A DNA stretch of 64,000 nt, taken from Rhizobium sp. TH135 (lineage in GTDB: Bacteria; Pseudomonadota; Alphaproteobacteria; Rhizobiales; Rhizobiaceae). Below the pieces are notes generated by a model that searched no databases, was not told the DNA's origin, and was given only the letters and a program-made list of their open reading frames with translations. The position numbers and the translations under genes were made by a program. The stretch spans positions 310,001 through 374,000 of the forward strand of contig NZ_PKRP01000003.1 in the NCBI RefSeq assembly GCF_002855515.1, read 5' to 3'. Positions 1-8,605 of the stretch are shown piece after piece. The first letter of the stretch is position 1; every line of letters begins with the position of its first letter.

Positions 1-769
1 CATCGGCAGTCTTGCCGCCGAGCTGTAGCGTGAGGATGAGAGGCCAGACCGTGCCGCTCAGCCGCAAGGTCGAGGTGATCGCTGCGATCGAAACCATGCG
101 GATCAGCACGTCGCGGGCGGCGAGTTCCTTGAGTGCTGCGAGAAAGCCGGGCGCCGAGGTATCCCGGACCGGTCGACTGGGCGGGGCTTTGAGGACAAAT
201 GTCGCGCAGATGAGGATGAACAGGCAAAACAGCGCGGCGATCCCCCAAGCGCCGAGCATGTTGCCGGACGCCCCAAGTGCCAGCCCGAGCCCCGCGGGCG
301 TCACCACCCAGGCGGCGGAAACCACAGCGCGCAAGGTACCGTTGATCGACGCAGCATCCGCCGGTTCGATGTCGCCGGTTTCCAGCCGCGCGCTGGCAAA
401 CAGCAGCGAGCTGGTGGCGTAGAAGAAGGGCACGACCAGCGAGGTCGCGCCGAGGAAGACCGGGACAGAGGGAAACAGGTAGATGGCGCCGTAGCCGATG
501 ACACCCAGCGTCGACATCGCCATCAGCATATGGCGCCTGTCGCCCAAGAGGTCTGAGATTATGCCGAGCGAAACGCTGATGACGACGGCGGAGACCGAGG
601 AGACCAGCACAAGCAGCGAAAAGGCCTGATCGCTCATCCCGAGCGTGCCGATCGCGGTCACCGAAAGATACGGGATCGTCGCCCCGAAGGCCGACCCTTG
701 GGCAAAGATCATCAAGGACAAAACGAGCAATTGCGGGCGGCCGGCAATCTGGCCGAAGGTTGAAAACAT
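1..769 (-). CDS. MFS transporter, N-terminal part (runs off left edge)
   Basis: The reading frame is open from an ATG at 769 to the left edge, so about 256 residues are present and the C-terminus lies outside the window. The translation is strongly hydrophobic, with roughly seven membrane segments. A GRPQLL start is followed by a first helix, and an SDLLGDRRH stretch near residue 70 resembles the loop between helices 2 and 3 of major facilitator proteins (D-R-x-G/R-R-type motif). It therefore is most likely a 12-helix inner-membrane secondary transporter. Substrate cannot be told. A GGATCTCTC stretch upstream of the ATG gives only a weak ribosome site. It is transcribed in the same direction as sthA but about 150 bp downstream of it, so it need not share its transcript. 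Confidence 0.8.
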   Translation of the reverse strand, partial: MFSTFGQIAGRPQLLVLSLMIFAQGSAFGATIPYLSVTAIGTLGMSDQAFSLLVLVSSVSAVVISVSLGIISDLLGDRRHMLMAMSTLGVIGYGAIYLFPSVPVFLGATSLVVPFFYATSSLLFASARLETGDIEPADAASINGTLRAVVSAAWVVTPAGLGLALGASGNMLGAWGIAALFCLFILICATFVLKAPPSRPVRDTSAPGFLAALKELAARDVLIRMVSIAAITSTLRLSGTVWPLILTLQLGGKTAD

Positions 770-923
770 GAGAGGATCTCTGCTGCCGATGCAGCGAAAA
801 ATCGGCGGGGAGCCGGAAGGTTTAAAGAGAACCATCCTGACATGAGTCGCGCCACGACGCAGCCGATCTCATTCAAGCCGGCAGCCTGCTGTCCGCAATT
901 GGCTACTGATCGCTGGCTAGATT

Positions 924-2348
924 CTATTCGGCAGCCCGCCGCTCGACCTTTTCCGTCTTCAGCTCGCCCATCCGGTTCCACGCGTCGAGCCCGGCGATCT
1001 TGTAGGCTTCGGCGAGCGTCGGATAGTTGAAGGTGTTCTCGACGAAATATTCGACCGTGCCTTTGAGATTGAGCACCGCCTGGCCGATATGCACCAGTTC
1101 GGTGGCACCTTCGCCGACGATATGCACGCCGAGAAGACGGCGGGTCTTGAGCGAGAAGATCATCTTCAGCATGCCGCTGTCGAGGCCCATGATGTGGCCG
1201 CGCGAGGTCTCGCGGAAATGCGCGATGCCCGTTTCATAGGGAATGCTGCGCTGGATGACCTCTTCTTCCGTGAGCCCGCAGGTGGAGATCTCGGGAACCG
1301 CATAGATGCCGTATGGGAAGAATTGGGGTGGTTCATGCGCCGGTGCGCCGACCGCATGACGAGCCGCAATCCGGCCCTGTTCCATCGAGGTCGAGGCGAG
1401 CGACGGGAAGCCGACCACGTCCCCGGCCGCATAAATACTGGGGACGGCGGTCTGGAACGTCTCGGGGTTGACCTTCAACCGACCACGATTGTCGGCTTCG
1501 AGCCCTGCGGCTTCCAGGTTCAGCGAATCGACAGCCCCGACGCGACCGGCAGCGAAAAGGACCATTTCGGCGGTTAGAACACGACCGTTCTTGAGTGTGA
1601 CGCGGCACTTGCCATCGACCTTTTCGACGCCCTCGACCGTCTGGCCGAAGATCAGCTTCATGTTGCGGTCACGCAGCTGGTAGGTGAAATCCTCGACGAT
1701 TTCCTTGTCGATGAAATCGAGCATCGTATCGCGTGGCTCGACCACAGTAACTGCGGTATCGAGCGCCGAAAAAATCGTCGCATATTCGATGCCGATGACG
1801 CCTGCGCCGATGACGATCATCGACCGCGGTAGCTCCTTGATCTCGAGGATTTCGTCGCTGTCGATGATGCTCGAACCGTCGAAGGGAATATGCGAGGGCT
1901 TGAAAGGACGGGTACCGACGGCGAGGAGAACGGACTTGGCCTGCACATGCAGCACTTCGCCATCTTCTTTCGTTACCTCGATTGTCTGCGCATCGATGAA
2001 ACGCGCCGTGCCGCGCATCTGCTGCACGCGGTTGCGGGAGAACTGATGCTCGAGAACTTCGACCTCGTGGTCGAGCGTGATGAGCAGGCGGCGGCGCAGG
2101 TCGTCGGCGTTGATTTCCTGCTTCACACGGTAGCTGCGGCCATAAAAGCCGCGCTCGCGCCAGCCGGTGAGGTTCAGGGCCGTCTCGCGCAGCGTCTTCG
2201 ACGGAATGGTGCCGGTATGCACCGAGACGCCGCCGACGCGCGTGCCTTTTTCGATGACGAGAACCTTCTTTTCCAGCTTGGCAGCCTGGATCGCCGCACG
2301 GCGTCCGGCCGGTCCGCTACCGATCACGACGAAGTCATACTGGTTCAT
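924..2348 (-). CDS. sthA: Soluble pyridine nucleotide transhydrogenase (Si-specific NAD(P)+ transhydrogenase)
   Basis: This 474-residue flavoprotein belongs to the pyridine nucleotide-disulfide oxidoreductase family. It has an N-terminal FAD motif GSGPAG at residues 10-15, a central NAD-binding motif GAGVIG near 180, the second FAD contact AAGDVVGFPSLAS near 310, and a C-terminal dimerisation domain with FNYPTLAEAY. The redox-active CxxxxC of lipoamide dehydrogenases is replaced by S and T in GGVSVHTGTIPSK, as expected for SthA, which moves hydride between NADPH and NAD without a disulfide. The longer frame beginning 48 bases upstream is rejected because MNQYDFVVIG gives the usual family N-terminus. 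Cytoplasmic; likely balances NADPH and NADH. No operon partner is evident. Confidence 0.88.
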   Translation of the reverse strand: MNQYDFVVIGSGPAGRRAAIQAAKLEKKVLVIEKGTRVGGVSVHTGTIPSKTLRETALNLTGWRERGFYGRSYRVKQEINADDLRRRLLITLDHEVEVLEHQFSRNRVQQMRGTARFIDAQTIEVTKEDGEVLHVQAKSVLLAVGTRPFKPSHIPFDGSSIIDSDEILEIKELPRSMIVIGAGVIGIEYATIFSALDTAVTVVEPRDTMLDFIDKEIVEDFTYQLRDRNMKLIFGQTVEGVEKVDGKCRVTLKNGRVLTAEMVLFAAGRVGAVDSLNLEAAGLEADNRGRLKVNPETFQTAVPSIYAAGDVVGFPSLASTSMEQGRIAARHAVGAPAHEPPQFFPYGIYAVPEISTCGLTEEEVIQRSIPYETGIAHFRETSRGHIMGLDSGMLKMIFSLKTRRLLGVHIVGEGATELVHIGQAVLNLKGTVEYFVENTFNYPTLAEAYKIAGLDAWNRMGELKTEKVERRAAE

Positions 2349-2456
2349 GAGGTGCCTCTGATTCGCCTGCCGCCATGCTGCAGTGCACATTATCAAGAAG
2401 CAGTATGACAGGGCAACGTCACCGTTTCGTTATCATGCTGGAGGGGCCAAAGGGTT

Positions 2457-2484
2457 GGGGCACCCCCGATCTGGGGGTGCCCAA
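2457..2484 (-). terminator. Hairpin downstream of radC
   Basis: A perfect 10-bp stem (2458-2467 with 2473-2482, GGGCACCCCC against GGGGGTGCCC) with a 5-nt loop lies just after the radC stop codon. There is no clear U-tract on the radC strand, so it may be a transcript-stabilising hairpin or a weak terminator. Confidence 0.45.
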
Positions 2485-2497
2485 AGGCGCCTGGCCG

Positions 2498-3364
2498 TCA
2501 GATCAGCCGCAGGCCCTTGAGGCTGGCGTGACCATCCTTGCCGATAATGATGTGGTCGTGAACGGTGATACCGAGAGGCTTGGCGGTCTCGACGATGGTC
2601 CGGGTCATGTCGATGTCCGCCCGCGACGGTGTCGGGTCGCCACTGGGATGGTTGTGCACCAAGATAATAGCGGTCGCAGACAGTTCGAGCGCCCGTTTGA
2701 CAACCTCGCGCGGATAAACCGGCGTGTGATCGACGGTACCGCGCCCCTGGATCTCGTCGGCAATCAGCACGTTACGCTTATCGAGAAAGAGAATGCGGAA
2801 CTGCTCCGTCGTCTCATAGGCCATCGCGGCATGGCAGTAGTCGATCACCGACGACCAAGAAGACAGAACCTGCTTTTCGCGAAGCTCACTCTTCAGCATG
2901 CGCTGGGCGACATTGGCGATCAGCTTCAGGTCGAGCGCAACTGTCTCACCCACGCCCTTGACCTCCTGCAGCAAGGCTGGAGGCGCGCCGAGCACGCCGG
3001 CAAGCGTCTGGAACCGTGCCAGCAGTGCCTTGGCGATCGGTTTCGTGTCGCGGCGCGGGATGAGCCGAAAAAGCAGGAGCTCGAGGATCTCGTAATCGGC
3101 AAGCGCTGTCTCGCCGCCTTCGCGGAACCGACTGCGTAGCCGTTCCCGATGGCCAAGGTAATGCGCCTCTGGCTGCAGTGTGGCGCGTGTCGAGGCGGCC
3201 TTCGCCAGATTGCTCTCACGCGTCGGCTGTTCGGCGAAGAAGCTGCGCTCGTCCGCGCCGTCCCTCATCTGCGCTTGGCCTGCGCCGAAGAGATCACCGG
3301 CCGGTTGTGCTGTCGCGCCCTCGTGGCGCAAGGGTTCGTCTGAAAACGGAAGCTTGCTCGTCAT
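2498..3364 (-). CDS. radC: RadC-family JAB/MPN domain protein
   Basis: This is a 288-residue protein of the RadC (DUF2466) family. A helix-hairpin-helix-like segment ([14 protein letters not shown]) occupies the middle and a C-terminal JAB domain carries the JAMM metalloprotease-like motif [16 protein letters not shown] near residues 236-251. The start ATG at 3364 has a GGGGTGG ribosome site close upstream. The N-terminal 70 residues are polar and variable, as is usual in alphaproteobacterial members. RadC proteins were first linked to DNA repair, but the biochemical role is not settled; the motif suggests zinc-dependent hydrolysis. It lies after map on the same strand with a 115-bp gap, and ends in a hairpin. 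Confidence 0.9.
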   Translation of the reverse strand: MTSKLPFSDEPLRHEGATAQPAGDLFGAGQAQMRDGADERSFFAEQPTRESNLAKAASTRATLQPEAHYLGHRERLRSRFREGGETALADYEILELLLFRLIPRRDTKPIAKALLARFQTLAGVLGAPPALLQEVKGVGETVALDLKLIANVAQRMLKSELREKQVLSSWSSVIDYCHAAMAYETTEQFRILFLDKRNVLIADEIQGRGTVDHTPVYPREVVKRALELSATAIILVHNHPSGDPTPSRADIDMTRTIVETAKPLGITVHDHIIIGKDGHASLKGLRLI

Positions 3365-3479
3365 GCCACCCCAATCCTGACCCTCATGGTCGAGCGGCTG
3401 AAAAGCCGCACGGATATAGTGACACGACTGCCGCCGTGCGCAAGTTCAAGTTGCGGTAAGCTGTGCCGACGCTGTTGCC

Positions 3480-4304
3480 TCACCCGAGGCCGGGCCGGTC
3501 GAGCCCTGTTGGCGAAAGGGTGAAGATCTCGCAGCCATTGGCCGTCACGCCCACCGTGTGCTCGTACTGCGCCGTCAGCGACCGGTCGCGGGTGACCGCA
3601 GTCCAGCCGTCGGACAGCACCTTCACATGCGGCTTGCCGAGATTAATCATCGGCTCGATGGTGAAGATCATGCCTTCGCGGAGTTCCGGACCTTCGTTCG
3701 ACTTTCCGTAGTGCAGGATGTTGGGGCTGTCGTGGAAGAGGCGTCCGACGCCGTGGCCGCAGAAGTCGCGCACGACCGAACAGCGCTCTGCCTCAGCATA
3801 AGTCTGGATCGCTTCGCCGATTGCACCCGTGCGCGCGCCCGGACGGACGGCAGCGATACCGCGCATCAGGCATTCATAGGTGACTTCCATCAGCCGTTCG
3901 GCCGCCCGCTTGACCTGGCCGACCGGATACATGCGGCTGGAATCACCGTGCCAGCCATCCAGCAGATAGGTCACGTCGATGTTGACGATGTCGCCATCGC
4001 GCAGCGGCTTGTCATCGGGCATCCCGTGACAGACGACGTGGTTGATCGAGGTGCAGACAGAATATTTGTAGCCGCGATAGTTCAAGGTCGCGGGCAGGGC
4101 GCCGTGATCGGCGCCGAACTCGAAGACGAACCGGTCGATCGCGGCTGTCGTGACACCAGGCTTGACCATAGGCGCCAGCGCATCGAGGCAGCGCGCGGTC
4201 AACTGGCAGGCGCGGCGCATGCCTTCGAAATCGTTTGCGCCATAGAGACGGATCGCGCCGGTGTTCTTCAGCGGTGCCGTCGCCGCGTCGATATAGGTGA
4301 CCAT
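3480..4304 (-). CDS. map: Methionine aminopeptidase, type I
   Basis: This 274-residue cytoplasmic metalloenzyme removes the initiator methionine from nascent proteins. The pita-bread fold ligands are all visible: D110 (NIDVTY), D121 (HGDSSRMY), H184 (CGHGVGR), E217 (FTIEPM) and E248 (QYEHT). The substrate-contact histidine is H93 in INHVVCHGMPDD. It has the family's normal length, with a short N-terminal extension of about 20 residues. The start ATG at 4304 follows a GCGAAAGCCACCCC stretch. It lies between sfsA (41 bp upstream) and radC (downstream), an order that suggests one minus-strand transcript. Essential in most bacteria. Confidence 0.95.
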   Translation of the reverse strand: MVTYIDAATAPLKNTGAIRLYGANDFEGMRRACQLTARCLDALAPMVKPGVTTAAIDRFVFEFGADHGALPATLNYRGYKYSVCTSINHVVCHGMPDDKPLRDGDIVNIDVTYLLDGWHGDSSRMYPVGQVKRAAERLMEVTYECLMRGIAAVRPGARTGAIGEAIQTYAEAERCSVVRDFCGHGVGRLFHDSPNILHYGKSNEGPELREGMIFTIEPMINLGKPHVKVLSDGWTAVTRDRSLTAQYEHTVGVTANGCEIFTLSPTGLDRPGLG

Positions 4305-4345
4305 GGGGTGGCTTTCGCAAGTTCTAATCTAGGAGCTTTGGCCGT

Positions 4346-5065
4346 TCATAAACGACCAAGCCCGTCTTCGTCTATCCGGATGAGGCTTTCAGGCACGATT
4401 TTGCCCTGATCGAGGTGGCAGCGCACGGCATAGGCCTCCACACCGCGGGCAATCGCACGGGCGAAGGCGCGGCCATAACCGGGGTCGAGATCCGAGCAGA
4501 TTCTCAAGCGGTCGCAGTCGGCGCGCTGGATGATGAAGAGCATGGCCGCACGACGGCCAGCCTCAACGAGGTCGCCCATTTCGTCGAGGTGCTTGGCGCC
4601 TCGGGTCGTCACGCTGTCGGGAAACTCCGCAAGACCTGCCTCTCGGATGAAATGCACGTTCTTCACCTCGACATGCACGCTGCCCTTGGTTTCGTCTTCC
4701 AACAAAATGTCGATCCGCGAATTGCGGCCGTAACGCTGCTCGCGTTTGAGCGTCCGGAAGCCCGCAAGCGGCGGAACGAGCCCGGCGAGGATTGCCTCTT
4801 CCGCCAGCCGATTGGGCAGGGCCGTGTTGACACCGACCACCGTGCCGTCCGCTTCGACCAGTTCAAGCGCATGGGCGTATTTTCGGGTCGCGGTGTCATG
4901 GCGCGATAGCCAGATCCGCGATCCCCGTTCTGTCAGGCCGCGCATGGAGCCGGTATTGGGGCAGAACCCGGTGAGTTCGGTGCCGTCTTCGAGGACGGCG
5001 TCAAAGAGGAAGCGCTTGTAGCGGCGCACGAGCCGGGCAGGGATGAGGGGTGGGGAGAAGATCAT
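4346..5065 (-). CDS. sfsA: SfsA family DNA/RNA nuclease-like protein
   Basis: This 239-residue protein carries the SfsA hallmarks in order: [14 protein letters not shown] at the N-terminus, [10 protein letters not shown] near residue 35, the [10 protein letters not shown] motif near 113, VEVKNVHF near 133 and [13 protein letters not shown] near 148. The last two contain the D, E-x-K constellation of restriction-endonuclease-like folds. The family name comes from sugar fermentation stimulation in E. coli. Its true role is uncertain; a nucleic-acid enzyme is likely from the fold. The ATG at 5065 lies 18 bp after the HxlR gene on the same strand, so the two may be co-transcribed, and map follows 41 bp later. 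Confidence 0.9.
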   Translation of the reverse strand: MIFSPPLIPARLVRRYKRFLFDAVLEDGTELTGFCPNTGSMRGLTERGSRIWLSRHDTATRKYAHALELVEADGTVVGVNTALPNRLAEEAILAGLVPPLAGFRTLKREQRYGRNSRIDILLEDETKGSVHVEVKNVHFIREAGLAEFPDSVTTRGAKHLDEMGDLVEAGRRAAMLFIIQRADCDRLRICSDLDPGYGRAFARAIARGVEAYAVRCHLDQGKIVPESLIRIDEDGLGRL

Positions 5066-5083
5066 AGCTGTCTTCGCAGAGGC

Positions 5084-5467
5084 TTAAGCGGCCGGATCGG
5101 CATCGGGCTTGTTGATCGCCCAGGTCAGCAGCGCATCAAGGGCAGGGCAGAGCGCCTGTCCCCAGTCCGTCAGACAATACTCCACCTTGGGCGGCACCTG
5201 ATGATGGACGATCCGACGGACAATGCCGTCGCTCTCCATTTGGCGGAGCTGCTGGATCAACATCTTCTGCGATATTCCCGGGATGGATCGCTCGAGCTCC
5301 GAGAAGCGCAACACCGCGCCGCCGAAGAGATGAAACAGGATCACCAGCTTCCACCGTCCCTCAAGGATCCGCAGGACATTCTCCACGCCTTCGGCCCCGT
5401 CGGCAGGCGTCAGAAAGGCATCCTTACTTTTTAGTGGGTACCTTACTTTTTCGTCCGTTCTTGTCAT
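5084..5467 (-). CDS. HxlR-family winged-helix transcriptional regulator
   Basis: A 127-residue protein with the HxlR signature: VENVLRILEGRWKLVILFHL, then LRFSELERSIPGISQKMLIQQLRQ as the recognition helix region, and VEYCLTDWGQAL as the wing. No cysteine lies near the N-terminus, so redox sensing through an N-terminal thiol is unlikely. The ATG at 5467 gives the usual length; the frame stays open 90 bases further but that extension is Arg-rich and unlike the family. It is divergent from the NTF2-like gene at 5547, with a 79-bp shared promoter region, which suggests that it controls that gene. Two 11-nt direct repeats (5422-5432, 5441-5451) lie in its first codons. Confidence 0.85.
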   Translation of the reverse strand: MTRTDEKVRYPLKSKDAFLTPADGAEGVENVLRILEGRWKLVILFHLFGGAVLRFSELERSIPGISQKMLIQQLRQMESDGIVRRIVHHQVPPKVEYCLTDWGQALCPALDALLTWAINKPDADPAA

Positions 5468-5546
5468 TCTGCGAGCGTATCGCCATCTTCGCCCTCGAGC
5501 AAGCGCGCCGCTCTTTCGCACTCTAAAAAACGAAAGATCTGATCCC

Positions 5547-5876
5547 ATGTCGAACACAATGACCGGGCCGGTTAAGGCTTATTTCGAAGGCAGGAATGCG
5601 CGCGATTTCGCGCTAGCGCTGTCCGGATTTTCGAATGATGCCGTCGTCCGAGACGAAAGCCGCACGCATCGCGGGACGCAAGAAATCCGCGCCTGGATGA
5701 TGCAGACCATAGCCGCCTACGATGACCGCTCCGAACTGCTGACCGTTGAAGCCGACGGTGACACCGTGATCGCCACTGCCGAAGTCTCCGGCAATTTTCC
5801 AGGCAGTCCGATCACCTTGCGCTACAGCTTCGTGACCGAAAGCGGGGCGATAACCAGCGTGGAGATCGCGCCATGA
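5547..5876 (+). CDS. NTF2-like (SnoaL-type) small protein
   Basis: A 109-residue protein with the alternating pattern of the SnoaL/NTF2 fold: VKAYFEGRNARDFALALSGF, then FSNDAVVRDESRTHRGTQEIRAWMMQTIAAY, and terminal strands ending in SFVTESGAITSVEIAP. Family members are small cone-shaped proteins that bind or convert hydrophobic ligands; the reaction here is unknown. GAAAGATCTGATCCC upstream offers a weak ribosome site. It is divergent from an HxlR regulator. Its stop codon overlaps an ATG (ATGA) that opens a 19-codon frame which looks like the start of a lost reductase gene. Confidence 0.8.
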   Translation: MSNTMTGPVKAYFEGRNARDFALALSGFSNDAVVRDESRTHRGTQEIRAWMMQTIAAYDDRSELLTVEADGDTVIATAEVSGNFPGSPITLRYSFVTESGAITSVEIAP

Positions 5877-5932
5877 CCGCGGAGTTCAGGATCGACCCGG
5901 CGGAATTTGCGGGTGAGGTACTGGCATTTTGA
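5873..5932 (+). pseudogene. Stub of a short-chain dehydrogenase gene
   Basis: An ATG overlapping the NTF2-like stop codon opens a frame of 19 codons beginning MTAEFRIDPAEFAG and ending at TGA 5930-5932. From memory, SDR oxidoreductases encoded directly after NTF2-like proteins begin with this kind of segment followed by K-R-V-L-V-T-G-G-T-x-G. Here the frame breaks just before that glycine motif. I read it as the remnant of a deleted reductase gene; a chance frame is the alternative. Confidence 0.4.
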
Positions 5933-5962
5933 AGCATTCGAGCCGAGACGGCTCGTTGCTTC
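5931..5962. terminator. Hairpin between convergent genes
   Basis: A two-part stem, GAAGCA with TGCTTC enclosing CGAGCC with GGCTCG around a GAGAC loop, lies between the end of the NTF2-like unit and the phaC stop codon at 5972. It could end transcription in both directions, although no U-tract follows on either strand. Confidence 0.5.
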
Positions 5963-5971
5963 TCAGGAATT

Positions 5972-7804
5972 CTAGACCCTCGCCATAACATACCGTCCCG
6001 GCGCATCGCCGATCGCATTGAGCGCGTCTCCGCCCGGCTTGCGGGCCGGGACGCGTTCGTCGGCGAGATCTTCCACCCAGATCTGCCAATGCGGCCACCA
6101 GGAGCCTGACGTCTCCTTGGCGTTCGCCATCCAGTCCTCGTAGGTGCCGGCAACCTTCCCATTGGTCCAGAACTGGTACTTCTGCTTGTCCGGCGGATTG
6201 ACGACGCCGGCGATGTGGCCCGAGCCTGAGACGACGAAATCGACCGGCCCACCGAACAGGCTGCTGCCGACGAAGACCGACTTCGCCGGCGCGATGTGGT
6301 CTTCCTTGGTCGCGAGATTGTAGATCGGGATCTTCACGTCCTTCAGCGACAGCGTCTTGCCGGCAAGCTGCATCTTGCCCTGGCTCAGCGTGTTGTTGAG
6401 GTAGCAGTTGCGCAGATAGAAGGAGTGGTTCGCTGCCGCCATCCGGGTCGAATCGGAGTTCCAGTAGAGCAGGTCGAAGGGCATCGGATCCTGGCCCTTA
6501 AGGTAGTTGTTGACGAAATAGGGCCAGATCAGCTCGGAGGATCGCAGCATGTTGAACGCTGCTGCCATTTTCGAACCGTCGAGATAGCCCGTCGACTTCA
6601 TCCGCTCTTCGAGGCCCGACAGCTGCTCTTCGTCCACGAAGACCTTGAGATCCCCGGCATAGGTGAAGTCCACCTGCGTGGTGAACAGAGTTGCGCTGGC
6701 GATCCGCTTGTTCTTCTCCTGCGCATGCAGGGCAAGGGCCGCAGCAAGCAGAGTTCCGCCGACACAGTAGCCGATCGCGTTCACCTGTTTTTCGCCGGTC
6801 GCCTTCTCCACCGTGTCGAGCGCGAAATCGACGCCCTCGCGGATATAGGCTTCCCAGTCTTTGCTCGCGTGCCGCTCGTCCGGATTGACCCAGGAGATGG
6901 CGAAGACCGTGTGGCCCTGATCGACGCACCACTTGATAAAGCTTTTCTGCGGATTGAGATCGAGGATGTAGAACTTGTTGATCCAGGGCGGGCAGATGAG
7001 GAGAGGGCGCTTCAGCACCGTCTCTGTCGTCGGCTCGTACTGGATGACCTCGCATATGTCGCTCTGGGCGATCACCTTGCCCGGCGTGATTGCCATGTTC
7101 TCGCCGACCGCGAACTTGCTGGTATCGGTCTGGCGGATCCTGAGATCTCCGCCGCCGGCGGCAATGTCCTCGGCCAGCATCTGCATGCCCTTGACGAGGT
7201 TCGCACCACTGCTCTCCACGGTCTCGCGATAAAGCTGCGGGTTGGTGGCAACGAAGTTGGCGGGCGAAAGTGCTGCCGTGAGCTGCCGCATGTAGAAGTT
7301 CGCCTTGTGGCGCGTATGCTCGTCGAGGCCACCGGCATCATTGACCATCTTCTCTGCCCATTGCGACAAAACGAGATAGGTCTGGCGGAGGAAGTCGAAG
7401 AAGGGATTGCGCTCCCAGTCTTCGTCGGAGAAGCGCTTGTCCTTGGGGAACGGATCGGCGAGCGGCTGTTCCGGCGTTGCGAATCGCGCCAGCGACCGGC
7501 TCCAGACGATGAAGACCGCGTTGAGCAGATGCGTCTGCGCTTCGAGCGTCCGTTTCGGGTCGGACATCCAGTATTCCGCCACCTTGCCCATGATCTTCAC
7601 GAGCTCGGCCACCGGCTCGGAAACGGGATCGACGATTTCGCCGGTTTCACGGGGTTTCAGCCACACGGATGCGGCCTTGCCGAGGTTCTCAAGCGCCTTG
7701 GCGGCGTTGACGGCGAAGGCCTGCGGATCCTTGATGATATAAGGCTCGATCAGCTTCGGATCGAACGCGGCACCCGCCTCGGCCTCTTCCCGCGTCCTGT
7801 CCAT
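5972..7804 (-). CDS. phaC: Class I poly(R)-hydroxyalkanoic acid synthase
   Basis: This 610-residue enzyme polymerises (R)-3-hydroxybutyryl-CoA into polyhydroxybutyrate on cytoplasmic granules. The lipase-box-like motif GYCVGG places the catalytic cysteine at C347; D502 (KEDHIAP) and H530 (GSGHIAG) complete the triad. The N-terminal domain of about 230 residues is typical of class I synthases, which act without a PhaE partner. The start ATG at 7804 has a strong GGGGAGGATGG ribosome site. It is divergent from a small lipoprotein at 7965. A phasin gene lies elsewhere in this window at 31823, so PHB storage is well represented. Confidence 0.95.
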   Translation of the reverse strand: MDRTREEAEAGAAFDPKLIEPYIIKDPQAFAVNAAKALENLGKAASVWLKPRETGEIVDPVSEPVAELVKIMGKVAEYWMSDPKRTLEAQTHLLNAVFIVWSRSLARFATPEQPLADPFPKDKRFSDEDWERNPFFDFLRQTYLVLSQWAEKMVNDAGGLDEHTRHKANFYMRQLTAALSPANFVATNPQLYRETVESSGANLVKGMQMLAEDIAAGGGDLRIRQTDTSKFAVGENMAITPGKVIAQSDICEVIQYEPTTETVLKRPLLICPPWINKFYILDLNPQKSFIKWCVDQGHTVFAISWVNPDERHASKDWEAYIREGVDFALDTVEKATGEKQVNAIGYCVGGTLLAAALALHAQEKNKRIASATLFTTQVDFTYAGDLKVFVDEEQLSGLEERMKSTGYLDGSKMAAAFNMLRSSELIWPYFVNNYLKGQDPMPFDLLYWNSDSTRMAAANHSFYLRNCYLNNTLSQGKMQLAGKTLSLKDVKIPIYNLATKEDHIAPAKSVFVGSSLFGGPVDFVVSGSGHIAGVVNPPDKQKYQFWTNGKVAGTYEDWMANAKETSGSWWPHWQIWVEDLADERVPARKPGGDALNAIGDAPGRYVMARV

Positions 7805-7964
7805 GCCATCCTCCCCAGGATTGTTCTGGTGTCTTTTGTGTTTGCCTATCCTGCATGAAAACGACTACAAGTTCCAGCGATTGGCGCATAGTCTTTCGAT
7901 GATGATCGACGGTTGCGCCCTTGAGAAATGTCAGTTTTGCGCGCGAACGCGGGCGGTCGGGGCC

Positions 7965-8375
7965 ATGGTGCACAGCAAGTTCAATTTTTCGGGTTTCTCG
8001 GGCCGGGCGTTGATCGCCGCATTTCTGGCGACGATGGCGGGTGCCGGCTGCCAGTCCGCTCCGCCTGCCACCCCGACGGTTGCTGCGGCCCCTGCGGCAC
8101 TCCAGGTGAATGTCGAGGATCCTGACAATCCGGAAGCGCCGGCCGTGCGTCCTGCTTATGCCGACGGCTATCCGAATTTTGCCGGCTCGCTGAACGCCGC
8201 AAGCGTCCAAATGAGCAACGAGGAAGCGACCGCACTCCAGGCTCAGCTGACCTCGCTTGGTGCTGCCCGCAAGTCGGGCGCGATCTCCGAGGCCGAGTAT
8301 CAGGCGAAGCTTTCGGAACTGCGCAAGCTCGCGGCCCAGCACGGCGCGGAAACCCAGGCGCAGATCGCCAATTAA
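7965..8375 (+). CDS. Small lipoprotein-like protein with SHOCT-like C-terminus
   Basis: A 136-residue protein. The ATG at 7965 is chosen because it places a positively charged N-terminus before a hydrophobic helix ending in LATMAGAGCQ. The cysteine could be lipidated, although the residue at -3 is glycine rather than the usual leucine. An Ala/Pro-rich linker follows. The last 40 residues (ALQAQLTSLGAARKSGAISEAEYQAKL) match the short SHOCT helix-turn-helix pattern, thought to mediate oligomerisation. The frame stays open upstream to 7803 but that part overlaps the phaC promoter and reads poorly. Function unknown. Divergent from phaC. Confidence 0.7.
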   Translation: MVHSKFNFSGFSGRALIAAFLATMAGAGCQSAPPATPTVAAAPAALQVNVEDPDNPEAPAVRPAYADGYPNFAGSLNAASVQMSNEEATALQAQLTSLGAARKSGAISEAEYQAKLSELRKLAAQHGAETQAQIAN

Positions 8376-8605
8376 GGCTTGCGCTGGCGGCGTTTTTTTC
8401 GCAAAGCAACCGAGGCGTTTTTGACATAAAATTTCGTCGGCGATTCAGGCCTTGCGTCGGATTTGCGACAAATTTTCCTGCGAGCGCTTTGATTGAGATA
8501 TCATCACGCGCATCCGGTTTTGCGGTTCGTTGCGGAGCGTGTGGTCACTGGGAAAACGAGCGCGCCTGCCGCGGTTTATGAGCCGCGCGGTTTCAGGGGT
8601 TGAAG
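8376..8605 (+). other. Intergenic region before the aminotransferase gene
   Basis: This 230-bp stretch is richer in A and T around 8400-8515 and presumably holds the promoter of the aminotransferase-hom unit. I found no tRNA, repeat or convincing operator. Confidence 0.4.

Noticed and set aside
5468..5557. Longer HxlR protein starting at 5557
   Set aside because: The additional 30 residues are unlike HxlR N-termini and would overlap the start of the divergent NTF2-like gene.
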